Source: Collinsella sp. (GTDB lineage: Bacteria; Actinomycetota; Coriobacteriia; Coriobacteriales; Coriobacteriaceae). Taken from it: DNA of 64,000 nucleotides. The stretch lies in NCBI GenBank assembly GCA_018373675.1, contig JAHAGQ010000005.1:1-64000 (forward strand). The letters run 5' to 3'. The notes beneath the pieces were generated by a model. It saw only the letters and a program-made list of their open reading frames with translations. It had not been told where the DNA came from and made no database searches. Both the position numbers and the translations under genes were made by a program. This document shows positions 19,285-29,754 of this stretch, in pieces (the stretch's first letter is position 1; each line of letters starts with the position of its first letter).

Positions 19285-20703
19285 ATGGCTGATTCCCAGA
19301 CTGCAACCTCCGCGCCCGAGTTTAAGAGCGCCCACTTTATCGGTATCGGCGGCGCCGGCATGAGCGGCATCGCCCTCGTTCTTCACGAGCGCGGTTATGC
19401 CGTTACCGGCTCCGACCTTAAGACGTCACGTTATATCCGCCAGCTTACCCGCGCTGGTGTGAAGGTGCATGTGGGCCATGAGGCCGCCACGATCGACGAG
19501 GTCAAGCCCGACGTGGTTGTTGTCTCCACCGCTATTCCGGAGTCCAACCCTGAACTCGTGCGCGCTCGCGAGCTTGGTATTCCCGTGTGGCCCCGTGCCA
19601 AGATGCTCTCTGCTTTGGGCCACGGCTACACCACCGTCGCTGTTGCCGGCACGCATGGCAAGACCACCACGTCTTCGATGTGCGCCACCATGCTCGACCG
19701 CATGGGTCTGGATCCGAGCTTCTTGATCGGTGGCATCGTCGAGGGCTATGACACGAACGGCAAGAACGGCTCGGGCGACTACTTTGTCGCTGAGGCCGAC
19801 GAGTCCGACAGCTCCTTCCTGTTCCTGAACCCCAACGTGGTCATCGTGACCAACGTCGAGGCCGACCACCTCGATCACTACTCGGGTATCGAGGAGATCG
19901 AGGCAACTTTCGCCAAATTCATGAGCCTGGTGGGCGAGGACGGCACCGTCATCGTCTGCGGTGAGGACCCGCATCTGGTCGAGCTCGCCAAGTCGACGGG
20001 TCGTCACGTGCTTTCCTACGGCTTTGCCGAGAGCAACGACATCGTCTGCATGCACCCGGATGTCAAGGGCATCCAGAGCGATTTTATCGTTCGCTTTGAG
20101 GACGGCACTGAGCACGCTGTGGAGATCAAGAGCAATCCCGGTCGCCACAACATGCTCAACGCCACGGCGGTGCTCACCGTCGCCCATGTCCTGGGCCTTG
20201 ACATCGACGCCGCCGCCAAGGCGCTCTCGAGCTTTGAGGGCGTCCGCCGTCGCTTTACCCACGTGGGCGATATCGATGGCATCACCGTGGTCGATGATTA
20301 CGGCCATCACCCCACCGAGATCAAGGCGACGCTTGCTGCTGCTTCGTCGCTGGGCTACAAGCACGTCGACGTCGTGTTCCAGCCGCACCGCTATTCGCGC
20401 CTGCAGGCCCTGTGCGACGACTTTGCCGATGCATTTGCCAATGCCGATAAACTGCTGCTGATTGATGTGTTCTCGGCTGGCGAGATGCCCATTCCGGGTG
20501 TCACCTCTAAGATGCTCGCCGATACCGTGCGCGCCAAGCATCCTGGCAAGGAGGTCGTGTACTGCTCCAGCCGTCTTGAGCTCAATCAGGAGCTCGAGCA
20601 GATGGTGGGCGAGGGCGACCTGCTGCTCACTATGGGTGCCGGTGACGTTACGACCGTCGGTCCCGAGTTCATTGAGTATCTGACTGCCAAGAAAGACGCT
20701 TAA
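19285..20703 (+). CDS. murC: UDP-MurNAc--L-alanine ligase
   Basis: First amino-acid ligase of the peptidoglycan stem. It is 472 residues, opening with HFIGIGGAGMSGIALVL, with ATP loop VAGTHGKTTTSSM (Lys126), EADESDSSF, and a C-terminal domain with VVDDYGHHPTEIKATL. The start at 19285 follows CAAGGAG; an in-frame GTG at 19258 lies upstream of that site. A 97-base gap separates it from murG. Confidence 0.96.
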   Translation: MADSQTATSAPEFKSAHFIGIGGAGMSGIALVLHERGYAVTGSDLKTSRYIRQLTRAGVKVHVGHEAATIDEVKPDVVVVSTAIPESNPELVRARELGIPVWPRAKMLSALGHGYTTVAVAGTHGKTTTSSMCATMLDRMGLDPSFLIGGIVEGYDTNGKNGSGDYFVAEADESDSSFLFLNPNVVIVTNVEADHLDHYSGIEEIEATFAKFMSLVGEDGTVIVCGEDPHLVELAKSTGRHVLSYGFAESNDIVCMHPDVKGIQSDFIVRFEDGTEHAVEIKSNPGRHNMLNATAVLTVAHVLGLDIDAAAKALSSFEGVRRRFTHVGDIDGITVVDDYGHHPTEIKATLAAASSLGYKHVDVVFQPHRYSRLQALCDDFADAFANADKLLLIDVFSAGEMPIPGVTSKMLADTVRAKHPGKEVVYCSSRLELNQELEQMVGEGDLLLTMGAGDVTTVGPEFIEYLTAKKDA

Positions 20704-20708
20704 GTCTA

Positions 20709-21620
20709 ATGGGTCTGTTTAACGCCGTCATGGCGCTCTCGGGCATGATCGACACGGATGTGATCGAGGACGAGCGCCTTGCGCGTCATACGAGCTATCG
20801 TATCGGCGGCAAGGCCGACCTCTTTGTGACGTGCCATAGCTATCATGCCCTCCGCCGCGCCGTGGCGGTGCTCGATCGCGAGCAGGTGCCGTGGGTCATC
20901 ATCGGCAAGGGCTCCAATCTGCTGGTTGCCGATGGCGGTTATCGCGGCGCCGTCATTTCGCTCGGACGTGAGTTTCAGCGCACGGTTGTTGCCGATGACG
21001 GTTGTACGCTGACGGTCGGTGCGGGCGTGATGTTTGCGCGCCTGGTCAACGATGCCCTGTCGCGTAGCCTCTCGGGCCTTGAGTTTGCCGTTGGCATCCC
21101 TGGTTCGGTTGGCGGTGCGATATCTATGAATGCCGGCACACGGACCGAGTGGATTGGCTCGCTGGTTGAGGATGTCGTAACGTTTGACCCGGCATCCGGT
21201 ATCAAACATTATGCGGGGTCCGAGATCACTTGGGGCTACCGCGAATGTAGCCTTCCCCGCAATGAGATCATCCTCGAGTGCGTGCTCAAGCTTAAACTGG
21301 CGCCCAAGGCCGACATTCGCGAGCGCATGGAGCGGTACCTGACGAGGCGCAAGCGTACACAGCCCATGGGTCGCGCATCCTGCGGGTCGGTCTTTCGCAA
21401 CCCGCCCGATGCGAGCGTGGGCAAGCTTATCGAGGATTGTGGATTAAAGGGTTTTTCGATTGGCGGCGCGGAAGTTTCGCCCGTTCACGCTAATTTTATC
21501 GTTAATAACGGAACTGCCTCGGCCGATGACGTTGCCGCGGTTATCAGACATGTGCACGGAAAGGTGAGGGAGGCGTATGGCATCGAGCTCAGACCGGAAG
21601 TTAAATTCCTCGGCTTCTAG
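20709..21620 (+). CDS. murB: UDP-N-acetylenolpyruvoylglucosamine reductase
   Basis: FAD enzyme that reduces UDP-GlcNAc-enolpyruvate to UDP-MurNAc with NADPH. It is 303 residues. FAD-binding landmarks are IGKGSNLLVADGG and GIPGSVGGAISMNAGT; the catalytic Ser is in SCGSVFRNP (Ser227), and the C-terminal Glu lies in ELRPEVKFLG. The spacing YRECS after ITWG is that of the type I/IIa reductases. No clear ribosome site precedes ATG 20709, and in-frame ATGs at 20739 and 20751 are possible, so the N-terminus is uncertain. Confidence 0.92.
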   Translation: MGLFNAVMALSGMIDTDVIEDERLARHTSYRIGGKADLFVTCHSYHALRRAVAVLDREQVPWVIIGKGSNLLVADGGYRGAVISLGREFQRTVVADDGCTLTVGAGVMFARLVNDALSRSLSGLEFAVGIPGSVGGAISMNAGTRTEWIGSLVEDVVTFDPASGIKHYAGSEITWGYRECSLPRNEIILECVLKLKLAPKADIRERMERYLTRRKRTQPMGRASCGSVFRNPPDASVGKLIEDCGLKGFSIGGAEVSPVHANFIVNNGTASADDVAAVIRHVHGKVREAYGIELRPEVKFLGF

Positions 21621-22833
21621 AGCATCGAAACCCACCTTCCGCCGCGCCGGAGGGCGTTCCGGCGCGCCTGCCAAACCTCAACGCAATACCGTCGCGCACT
21701 CTAAGTCTGTCGGGCATGCTCGACAGACCAGTCGTCCGGTCGTCGGCTCGCAGCTCGGTAATCGTCCGGCCGCAAAAAAGTCCTCGCGTCCCTCGGTGAC
21801 GTCAAAGCCTGTTATGGGCGCCAAGCCTGCCCGTCCCATGGCAACTCCTAAGCCACCGACGGGAACTAAAACGCTGCGTCCGGGTCGCACGCTGGGCGCA
21901 TCGAAACCGCGCTCGCTGACATCGGTGCCGGCTACCGCCAAGAAGCCTTCGGGTAAAAAAGGCGTCAACCCGTTGTCTTCACTTGGGGCGATGGCAAATA
22001 AAACATCAGACGCCGCTTCTGTCGTTACAGGCAAAGGCAAAATCGTGGGCGGCGTTCTGGCCGTCTTGGCCGTGCTCGTCGTCGTTGCCATCGTGGTGAT
22101 TAACTCTGGATTGTTTACCGCCACTGATATTCAGATTCAAGGCAGCGAGCATGTGACGAAGCACGATGCTATCCAGCTGATCGATTTGCCCGAGGGAACG
22201 TCGCTTTTTAACGTCGATCCCGACCAGATTACCGAGGACCTCAAGCAGAACCCGTGGGTCTCGGGCGTGGATGTTCAGCGTCAGTTCCCGCATACGCTCA
22301 TCATTACGCCTATGGAGCGCAAGGTCATCGCAATTGCCTATATCAGCTCCGATGACCTAGCCTGGGCCATCGGGGATGATGACACCTGGATCGCCCCGCT
22401 GTCGACGTCGGTCGAAGTGGACGACCAGGGCAACGTCATCACGACAGGGCAGGGCTCAAATACCCTGACCGGCATCGATGCCGCACTGGCGCTCGCTAAG
22501 CACTATGGCGCGGTGTTGCTGACTGATGTCTCGGCGGATGTCGCTCCAGTTTCCGGCCAGGCGGTGAGCTCCAAGGCCGTTAAGGCCGGCCTGGATTATG
22601 TGCGTGGTTTTTCGAGCGAGTTCTTGGGACAAGTCAAGGATATTTCCACGCCTTCGGTCGAAGCCATCTCGGCAAACCTCAATAACGGCATTGAGGTGTC
22701 GCTGGGCGATTCGGACGATATCGCCAAGAAGGAACGCGTAGTCACCAAGTTGCTTTCGCAGGTAGAGGGCGTAACGTATATCAATGTGCGCTCTCCGGGC
22801 AACTACACATTTAGGAATGCTCCGACCTCATAG
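21577..22833 (+). CDS. ftsQ: cell division protein FtsQ/DivIB
   Basis: A 418-residue bitopic protein. A very basic, Ser/Pro-rich cytoplasmic region of about 150 residues (several SKP/AKP repeats) precedes one membrane helix (GGVLAVLAVLVVVAIVVI). A POTRA domain (TATDIQIQGSEHVTKHDAI) and an FtsQ/DivIB domain follow. FtsQ scaffolds FtsL/FtsB in the divisome. The long tail is larger than in most homologues. The gene overlaps the end of murB by 44 bases, and its start at 21577 has GTGAGGGAGG upstream. Confidence 0.9.
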   Translation: MASSSDRKLNSSASRASKPTFRRAGGRSGAPAKPQRNTVAHSKSVGHARQTSRPVVGSQLGNRPAAKKSSRPSVTSKPVMGAKPARPMATPKPPTGTKTLRPGRTLGASKPRSLTSVPATAKKPSGKKGVNPLSSLGAMANKTSDAASVVTGKGKIVGGVLAVLAVLVVVAIVVINSGLFTATDIQIQGSEHVTKHDAIQLIDLPEGTSLFNVDPDQITEDLKQNPWVSGVDVQRQFPHTLIITPMERKVIAIAYISSDDLAWAIGDDDTWIAPLSTSVEVDDQGNVITTGQGSNTLTGIDAALALAKHYGAVLLTDVSADVAPVSGQAVSSKAVKAGLDYVRGFSSEFLGQVKDISTPSVEAISANLNNGIEVSLGDSDDIAKKERVVTKLLSQVEGVTYINVRSPGNYTFRNAPTS

Positions 22834-23032
22834 CGCTGGTTGATGCTTTGTTGAGTGGCCATACCACGCCGTTTATCTGGTTTGTTTGGTTTTCACGGTC
22901 AATTATTTGACTGATACGTTCATAATGTGCAACCATAATACGGTTTACCTTTGCATTTACTTTCAACCTGAAGGTTAATGTGCGCAGGGGTCGACCCATG
23001 CTATGGCTATAACCTTTGTTCGGAGGACCGAC

Positions 23033-24187
23033 ATGCACGAGACAGAGATCAACAACTACCTTGCCGTCATTAAGGTGGTCGGCGTCGGCGGCGGCGGTAC
23101 CAACGCGGTCAATCGAATGATCGAAGAGGGCATCCGCGGCGTCGAGTTTGTTGCCATCAACACCGATGCTCAGGCACTCGCGATCTCTGATGCCGATATC
23201 AAGGTGCACATCGGCACCGACCTTACCCGCGGCCTGGGCGCCGGCGCCAACCCCGAGGTTGGCCGCAAGGCTGCCGATGAGTCCCGCGACGACATTGCCG
23301 AGGCGCTCGCTGGCGCCGACATGGTGTTCATCACCTGCGGCGAGGGCGGTGGCACCGGTACCGGCGCTGCTCCCATCGTTGCCGATATCGCGATGAACGA
23401 GGTCGGCGCACTGACCGTCGCCGTCGTGACCAAGCCCTTCACCTTCGAGGGCCGCAAGCGCAAGAAGAGCGCCGAGGAGGGCATTAAGACCCTCTCCGAT
23501 TGCGTCGATACCATGATCGTCATCCCCAACGATAAGCTGCTCGACATCGCCGAGAAGAAGACTACCATGCTCGAGGCCTTCGCGATTGCCGATGGCGTCC
23601 TTTCCCAGGGCACCCAGGGCATCACCGACCTCATCACCGTCCCCGGTATCATCAACCTGGACTTCGCCGATGTTAAGACCATCATGAAGCAGGCCGGTAC
23701 CGCCATGATGGGTATCGGTACCTCTTCTGGGGATACCCGTGCCGTCGACGCTGCCCAGCAGGCCATCTCCAGCCCGCTGCTCGAGAGCTCCATCGATGGT
23801 GCCACACGCGTGCTGCTCTCCATCGCCGGTTCCAAGGACCTGGGCATCCAGGAGATCAGCGACGCCGCCGACGTTGTCGCCAACGCCGTCGACCCCGAGG
23901 CCAACATCATCTTCGGTACCGTTGTCGACGAGTCCCTGGGCGATCAGGTGCGTATCACCGTCATCGCTACGGGCTTCTCCGACTCCAACGTCAACCGTCA
24001 GGACGAGCTCTTTGCTGCTCAGCAGTCTCAGAGCAAGGCCGCTGCCTCCGCTGAGCCGCAGCGCACCGCTCCGGCCACCAGCCCGGCTCAGGCCGCTCCG
24101 ACCCGCAACGTCGGTGGCACCGAGCTTCCTAACTTCGGCAACGATCAGTTCGAGCTTCCCGACTTCCTGAAGCGCGGTAGCTTCTGA
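23033..24187 (+). CDS. ftsZ: cell division protein FtsZ
   Basis: Tubulin-like GTPase that forms the division ring. It is 384 residues: N-terminal [16 protein letters not shown], the GTP loop [10 protein letters not shown], the T7 loop region [11 protein letters not shown], a short Ala/Pro/Gln-rich linker, and a C-terminal peptide [10 protein letters not shown] that would bind SepF. The start at 23033 has CGGAGG at 23021-23026; an earlier in-frame ATG at 23003 would include that site. A 199-base upstream spacer suggests its own promoter besides read-through. No ftsA lies nearby. Confidence 0.98.
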   Translation: MHETEINNYLAVIKVVGVGGGGTNAVNRMIEEGIRGVEFVAINTDAQALAISDADIKVHIGTDLTRGLGAGANPEVGRKAADESRDDIAEALAGADMVFITCGEGGGTGTGAAPIVADIAMNEVGALTVAVVTKPFTFEGRKRKKSAEEGIKTLSDCVDTMIVIPNDKLLDIAEKKTTMLEAFAIADGVLSQGTQGITDLITVPGIINLDFADVKTIMKQAGTAMMGIGTSSGDTRAVDAAQQAISSPLLESSIDGATRVLLSIAGSKDLGIQEISDAADVVANAVDPEANIIFGTVVDESLGDQVRITVIATGFSDSNVNRQDELFAAQQSQSKAAASAEPQRTAPATSPAQAAPTRNVGGTELPNFGNDQFELPDFLKRGSF

Positions 24188-24213
24188 GTCGTTCTTTGCA
24201 TTGTTGCTCACGG

Positions 24214-24242
24214 GGGCGTGTCCGTATGGACGCGCCCTTTTT
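24214..24242 (+). terminator. terminator after ftsZ
   Basis: GGGCGTGTCC (24214-24223) pairs with GGACGCGCCC (24228-24237, one G-T pair), loop GTAT, followed by TTTTT. Confidence 0.9.
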
Positions 24243-24274
24243 ATTTCGACTTTGTAAACTAGAACCTCCAATCT

Positions 24275-24292
24275 CTTTACGTTCCCTTTACG
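24275..24292 (+). promoter_or_regulatory. candidate PHO box (11-base direct repeat) upstream of pgeF-pst
   Basis: CTTTACG occurs at 24275-24281 and again at 24286-24292, exactly 11 bases apart. That spacing is typical of PhoP/PhoB binding sites. A possible -10 (TATCCT, 24313-24318) lies 20 bases downstream, so the repeats would cover the -35 region, as at activator-dependent promoters. The downstream genes are pgeF and pstSCAB-phoU. Confidence 0.45.
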
Positions 24293-24397
24293 ATTGCCTC
24301 CAGTGCAGCAGGTATCCTTTTAGAGAAGTATGACAGCCGTATAAACGCGGGCTGTAGCGGCGATGCCGCGGTACTTGTGTTATTAGGAGGCTTTAGT

Positions 24398-25198
24398 ATG
24401 GCAGCACGTGCGGACAACGTTTCGCGTGTCGACCATGATGGAGTTACGTTGGTGGAAGGCGCGACATCCGATGTTCGCTTTGCCTTCACCGAGCGCGCCG
24501 GTGGTGTTTCCGAAGATGCGTACTCCTCACTCAATTTGGGCTCGCATGTTGGCGATGACCCCTTTGCTGTTCAAGAAAATCGTCGTCGCGTGCTCGAGGC
24601 TATGGGTGCCGCCGAGTGCGAGCACAACTTGCTCGTTCCCAATCAGGTCCATGGTGACCATATCGTTGCGGTGACCTCGAACGGCGCCGATGACCTTGAG
24701 GACGTCCGCGAGCAGATTGCCGAGGGCTGCGATGCCATCGTCTGTACGGCGCATAACGTACCCGTGCTGCTCTGCTTTGCCGACTGCGTTCCCGTGGTGC
24801 TGGTGGCCCCCGGCGGATTTGCCGTGGTGCACTCCGGTTGGAAGGGCACGATTGCACGTATTTCCGCCAAGGCGTGCCAGGCGCTTTGCGATGCTGCCGG
24901 TTGCGATGCGAGCGACGTTTCCGCCTATATCGGCCCCCATATCTTGGGTGACGAATATGAGGTATCCCAGGAACTCATGGATCGCTTTGCCGCCGAGTTC
25001 TCTTGCATCGATGCGAATACCTCTCGCATGCTCGATCTTTCCGCTGCCATTCGCGAGGCGCTGGTAGATGTCGGTGTCGACGCGGATAATATCGTGGATA
25101 CCCAGCTTTCGACCGTGCGTCAGAACGACCGCTTTTATTCCTACCGTAACGAGGACGGCACCTGTGGGCGCCATGCTGCGATCGGCGTGATGCTATGA
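24398..25198 (+). CDS. pgeF: YfiH/PgeF family protein (multicopper-oxidase-like purine nucleosidase / peptidoglycan editing factor)
   Basis: A 266-residue DUF152 protein. Members have been described as purine nucleoside phosphorylase/adenosine deaminase-like and, in E. coli, as keeping non-canonical residues out of peptidoglycan. Visible landmarks are SLNLGSHVGDD, NQVHGD, FADCVPVVLV, HSGWKGTIARI and the C-terminal CGRHAAIGVML. The start at 24398 follows TAGGAGG. The gene normally sits after ftsZ, as here. Its stop codon overlaps the pstS start in ATGA, so the two are translationally coupled. Confidence 0.88.
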   Translation: MAARADNVSRVDHDGVTLVEGATSDVRFAFTERAGGVSEDAYSSLNLGSHVGDDPFAVQENRRRVLEAMGAAECEHNLLVPNQVHGDHIVAVTSNGADDLEDVREQIAEGCDAIVCTAHNVPVLLCFADCVPVVLVAPGGFAVVHSGWKGTIARISAKACQALCDAAGCDASDVSAYIGPHILGDEYEVSQELMDRFAAEFSCIDANTSRMLDLSAAIREALVDVGVDADNIVDTQLSTVRQNDRFYSYRNEDGTCGRHAAIGVML

Positions 25199-26031
25199 GA
25201 AAGATCGTATCGGTCCTGAGCGCCGCTGTGCTTACGCTTACGCTGTGCGCCTGTTCTTCGGGATCTTCTAGCTCTTCCATTACCGTGGCCGGCTCCACGA
25301 CCTGCCTTCCTATCGCCGAGATTGCGGCCGAGGGCTTTAAGGAGGAGACCGGCATCGACGTGCTCGTTTCCGGTTTGGGTTCTTCCGCTGGGATCGAGGC
25401 CGTCAGCGCCGGCACGGCCGATATCGCCAGCTCCTCCCGTGGACTCAATGCCGACGAACAGGATCTGGGCCTGACTCCCATTGTCATTGCCCACGACGGT
25501 ATTGCGGTCATCGTGAACGACGACAACCCCGTCGATAACCTCTCGACCGAGCAGCTCCGCGATATCTACGCCGGCAAGATTACCAATTGGAAAGAGGTCG
25601 GTGGCGAGGACCTGAGGATTCAGGTCATCAACCGAGACGAGGCGTCCGGTACGCGCGAGGCCTTCCGTACCATCGTGATGGATGGCACGCCGTTCGATCG
25701 CCGCTCGGCCGTTCTTTCGGGTACGGGCCAGGTGCGCGACGTGGTATCTCGTTCGCGTGGGGCCATCGGCTACATTTCGCTGGGCTTCGTCGATAGCCTC
25801 AACGCCAAGACCTCGGTCAAGGCCGTCTCGGTCAATCATGTTGAGGCGTCCGAGAAGACGGTCGCGAGTGGCGGCTATCCCATCTCGCGCGACCTTTACT
25901 TCTTTGTGAAGGGTGTGCCTTCGCAGCAGGCGCAGGATTACATCGACTATGTGACGTCCGAAAAGATGGACAAGCAGATTCGCGAGGCGGGCTTTATTCC
26001 CGTCACCAACGACGAGAAGGGGAGTGAGTAG
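25195..26031 (+). CDS. pstS: phosphate-binding lipoprotein of the Pst transporter
   Basis: Extracellular lipid-anchored receptor of the high-affinity phosphate ABC transporter. A signal peptide with hydrophobic core ends in the lipobox LCAC at about residues 17-20, followed by a Ser-rich linker. Phosphate-binding elements of the family are visible as VAGSTTCLP and RDEASGTREAF. At 278 residues it is of the short Gram-positive type. It overlaps pgeF by four bases and is followed at once by pstC. Confidence 0.93.
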   Translation: MRKIVSVLSAAVLTLTLCACSSGSSSSSITVAGSTTCLPIAEIAAEGFKEETGIDVLVSGLGSSAGIEAVSAGTADIASSSRGLNADEQDLGLTPIVIAHDGIAVIVNDDNPVDNLSTEQLRDIYAGKITNWKEVGGEDLRIQVINRDEASGTREAFRTIVMDGTPFDRRSAVLSGTGQVRDVVSRSRGAIGYISLGFVDSLNAKTSVKAVSVNHVEASEKTVASGGYPISRDLYFFVKGVPSQQAQDYIDYVTSEKMDKQIREAGFIPVTNDEKGSE

Positions 26032-26032
26032 C

Positions 26033-26959
26033 ATGGAAGCACAGGAAAACTCCCAGACTGAGCAGAATGTTCAGACGCCCAAGAAGCGCGAGCTGGCGCT
26101 CGTATCGCGCAATACCTATATCAAGGAGAAGGCGCTGCAGTGGATCTTCTTTGCCTGCGCGTTCTTGGCGGTCGTTACCGTCATCCTGATTTTTGTCTTT
26201 ACCACGTACTCGGCGCTGCCCGTCTTTACTGACATCGGTCTGGCTGACTTCTTTAGCTTTACGTGGGCGCCTTCCGAGGGCCACTACGGCATCTTGTCGC
26301 TGCTTGCTGGCTCGGGTCTGGTGACCGTCGGTGCGCTCGCCATGGGCGTGCCGCTGGGCGTGGGTACGGCCGTTTACCTGGTCGAGATTGCCAGCAAGCG
26401 CGTGCGCAAGCTCATCAGCCCCGCCGTTGACCTGCTGGCGGGCATACCCTCCATCATCTACGGCTTCTTTGGCATGATCATCATCCGCCCGTTTATCGCA
26501 CAACTGACCGGCGGCCTTGGTTTTGGTGCGCTGACGGCGTGGTTTGTGCTCGCCATCATGATCGTCCCTACCATCACCACGCTCACCATCGATGCTCTCA
26601 ATTCCATTCCCATGGGCATTCGCGAGGCATCGTATGCCATGGGCGCCACAAAGTGGCAGACCATCTATAAGGTCGTGCTACCTGCCGCGAAGCTGGGTAT
26701 CGTTGATGCCATCGTGCTGGGTATGGGCCGTGCCATCGGCGAGACCATGGCCGTGCTCATGGTCGTAGGTAACGCCCCGGTTATTCCCGACAGCATTGCG
26801 AGCCCCATCTCGACGCTCACGAGCCAGATTGCGCTCGACATGAGCTATTCCTCGGGTCTGCACCGCTCGGCGCTGTTCGGCATGGGTGTGGTCCTGTTTA
26901 TCATCTCCGCCACGCTGGTGGGTATCGTTCGTCTGATTTCCAAGAAGAAGAGGGGGTAG
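26033..26959 (+). CDS. pstC: phosphate ABC transporter permease PstC
   Basis: A 308-residue inner-membrane permease with about six helices. An approximately 35-residue charged cytoplasmic N-terminus precedes the first helix. The coupling motif contacting PstB is REASYAMGATKWQTIYKVVLPAA. The start at ATG 26033 with AAGGGGAG upstream is preferred over an in-frame GTG at 26024. It is one base from the pstS stop and three bases from pstA. Confidence 0.94.
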   Translation: MEAQENSQTEQNVQTPKKRELALVSRNTYIKEKALQWIFFACAFLAVVTVILIFVFTTYSALPVFTDIGLADFFSFTWAPSEGHYGILSLLAGSGLVTVGALAMGVPLGVGTAVYLVEIASKRVRKLISPAVDLLAGIPSIIYGFFGMIIIRPFIAQLTGGLGFGALTAWFVLAIMIVPTITTLTIDALNSIPMGIREASYAMGATKWQTIYKVVLPAAKLGIVDAIVLGMGRAIGETMAVLMVVGNAPVIPDSIASPISTLTSQIALDMSYSSGLHRSALFGMGVVLFIISATLVGIVRLISKKKRG

Positions 26960-26962
26960 GCT

Positions 26963-27868
26963 ATGTCCGATTCCGTTGACACGACGGTCGATACGACCTC
27001 GTCGCGCGAGCGCATCAAGCGTGCCCTTTCCCACGGCAAGAAGGGCCGCATCAACAAGGACCTGTCCAACAAGATCATGCTTGGCGTGTTTCGTGCCGCT
27101 GCCTACATCACCACGCTGGTGCTGGTCGCTATCATCGCCTACGTGGTCATCAACGGCCTGCCACACATCTCGCTCGACTTTATCTTCGGTTGGCCCCAGG
27201 GCGTCAACGCCGAGGGCGGAATTTGGCCCACGATCGTCTCGACCGTCTACGTGACGGCGCTCGCCATGCTTATCTGCACGCCGATCGCTGTGCTGGCAGC
27301 CGTCTATCTGGCCGAGTACGCCAAGCAGGGCAAGGTCGTCGAGCTCATTCGCTACGCTGCTGACGCTTTGGCCTCGGTGCCCTCCATCGTTATGGGCCTG
27401 TTTGGCTACGCCTTGTTTGTCGAGGCTATGGGCCTGGGCCTTTCGATGGTCTCGGCCGCTCTGGCGCTCGCGCTCTTGATGCTTCCCATCGTCATGCGCA
27501 CCACCGAAGAAGCCATTCGCGCCGTTCCGCGCTATATCCGTTGGGGCGCGTACGGCCTGGGCGCTACCAAGTGGCAGGTCGTCTCCAAGATCGTGCTTCC
27601 TTCGGCCTTTGGCCGCATTGCCACGGGCATCGTCCTTGCCATCGGCCGTGCCATCGGCGAGACCGCCGTGGTGCTCTACACCATGGGCCAGGCCATCAAT
27701 CTACCTATTTCGCCGCTCGATTCCGGTCGTCCCATGACCGTTCACCTGTACCTGCTTGCCAACGACGGCATCAACATGAACGCAGCCTACGGCACCGCGC
27801 TCTTGCTGATGGTGATCATTTTGGCCTTCAACCTGTTTGCGCGCTTCCTGTCGCGCAAGCGTCGCTAG
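26963..27868 (+). CDS. pstA: phosphate ABC transporter permease PstA
   Basis: Second membrane subunit of the Pst channel, 301 residues and about six helices. Its coupling loop is WGAYGLGATKWQVVSKIVLPSA. AGAGGGGG lies directly upstream of the ATG. A Lys/Arg-rich N-terminus of about 45 residues is cytoplasmic. Confidence 0.94.
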   Translation: MSDSVDTTVDTTSSRERIKRALSHGKKGRINKDLSNKIMLGVFRAAAYITTLVLVAIIAYVVINGLPHISLDFIFGWPQGVNAEGGIWPTIVSTVYVTALAMLICTPIAVLAAVYLAEYAKQGKVVELIRYAADALASVPSIVMGLFGYALFVEAMGLGLSMVSAALALALLMLPIVMRTTEEAIRAVPRYIRWGAYGLGATKWQVVSKIVLPSAFGRIATGIVLAIGRAIGETAVVLYTMGQAINLPISPLDSGRPMTVHLYLLANDGINMNAAYGTALLLMVIILAFNLFARFLSRKRR

Positions 27869-27880
27869 TTAAGGAGTCCC

Positions 27881-28684
<804 letters not shown>

Positions 28685-28776
28685 TCGGTGCGACTAGTCC
28701 CAAGCCGATCGGACTTGGTCCGGTGCGTATTCACTGTGCGGGCGGCATGACCGCACCCAACTGATTGGAGTGAACC

Positions 28777-29634
28777 ATGCGCAAACTGTTTTCCCGTCAG
28801 CTCATCGAAGCCCGTCACGAGATGCTGAGCATCTACGAGGCTGTAGATCTGGCGCTTCACGACGCCGTGAAGGCCTATGTGACCGACGATCGCAAGCTCG
28901 CCACCAAGACCAAGAAGCGCACGCTCTCGATCGATGCGCGCTGCGCCAACTTGGAGGCCGTGTGCTACAACCTGATCGCTACGCAGTCGCCGGTCGCCTC
29001 CGACTTCCGCTTGCTGCAGACGATCATCTACGTCGACTTTAACCTGCAGCGCATGACCGATAAGGTTCGCCAGATCTGCCGCGCCACGCATCACATGGTC
29101 AAGGCCGACATCTCGCTGCCCCAGGAACTCGTCGCTACGGTCGAGGCCGAGGCCGAGGCTGTTTACCAGGTGCTGGGTTCGTCACTTTCTGCGCTCGTCA
29201 CCAACGACATGTCCATCATCTGCAACCTGGCCGGCGAGGACGAGCCGGTGCATGCGGCGTACGAGAAGTTCTTCCGCACCTTTAACCGCATGGACACGGG
29301 CGATTTTATGGACGACGACAGCAACTATGACGACCTGCGCCGCGCCATCATGGTCTCGCGCTACCTCGATCGTATCGCCTCGATTTCGATCGATGCCGCC
29401 TGCCGTCTGACCTTCCTTTTGACCGGACAGCGTATGACTGCCGGCGATATCGCCCGTACGGACGAGGATGAGCTTGAGAGCATGCGCGTGCCTTCGGGCG
29501 AGGGTGTCATCATGAGGCCTGCCGTCGATGCACACTATGTTGCCAAAGTGCCCGCTAACGAGGTGAGCGAGGGTCTCCGCTACCTGCTCGAGCACCTCGA
29601 GGACGAGGACGACGCCGAGGACGACGAGGAGTAG
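28777..29634 (+). CDS. phoU: phosphate signalling protein PhoU
   Basis: Cytoplasmic helical protein that links Pst to the phosphate-sensing two-component system in other bacteria. It is 285 residues, longer than the usual 215-240, with an acidic C-terminal tail (DEDDAEDDEE). The two PhoU three-helix repeats are seen around residues 8-95 and 120-205, with DFRLLQTIIYVDFNLQRMTDKV in the first. A GGAG precedes the ATG. A 92-base spacer from pstB contains a small stem (CCAAG/CTTGG). No histidine kinase or response regulator gene lies in this window. Confidence 0.9.
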   Translation: MRKLFSRQLIEARHEMLSIYEAVDLALHDAVKAYVTDDRKLATKTKKRTLSIDARCANLEAVCYNLIATQSPVASDFRLLQTIIYVDFNLQRMTDKVRQICRATHHMVKADISLPQELVATVEAEAEAVYQVLGSSLSALVTNDMSIICNLAGEDEPVHAAYEKFFRTFNRMDTGDFMDDDSNYDDLRRAIMVSRYLDRIASISIDAACRLTFLLTGQRMTAGDIARTDEDELESMRVPSGEGVIMRPAVDAHYVAKVPANEVSEGLRYLLEHLEDEDDAEDDEE

Positions 29635-29672
29635 GGCGGCCCCGTTCGTCGAAAGATTGTAAATACCTAAGT

Positions 29673-29706
29673 GAGCGCGGCCTTGCACATGCGAGGCCGC
29701 GCTCTT
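29673..29706 (+). terminator. terminator after phoU
   Basis: GAGCGCGGCCT (29673-29683) pairs perfectly with AGGCCGCGCTC (29694-29704), followed by TT. The T-tail is short, so termination may be partial. Confidence 0.7.
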
Positions 29707-29754
29707 GCGTTAGCATGGGACTACTTGTTTGGCTGTCTGCGGAGGCGATTGGCA

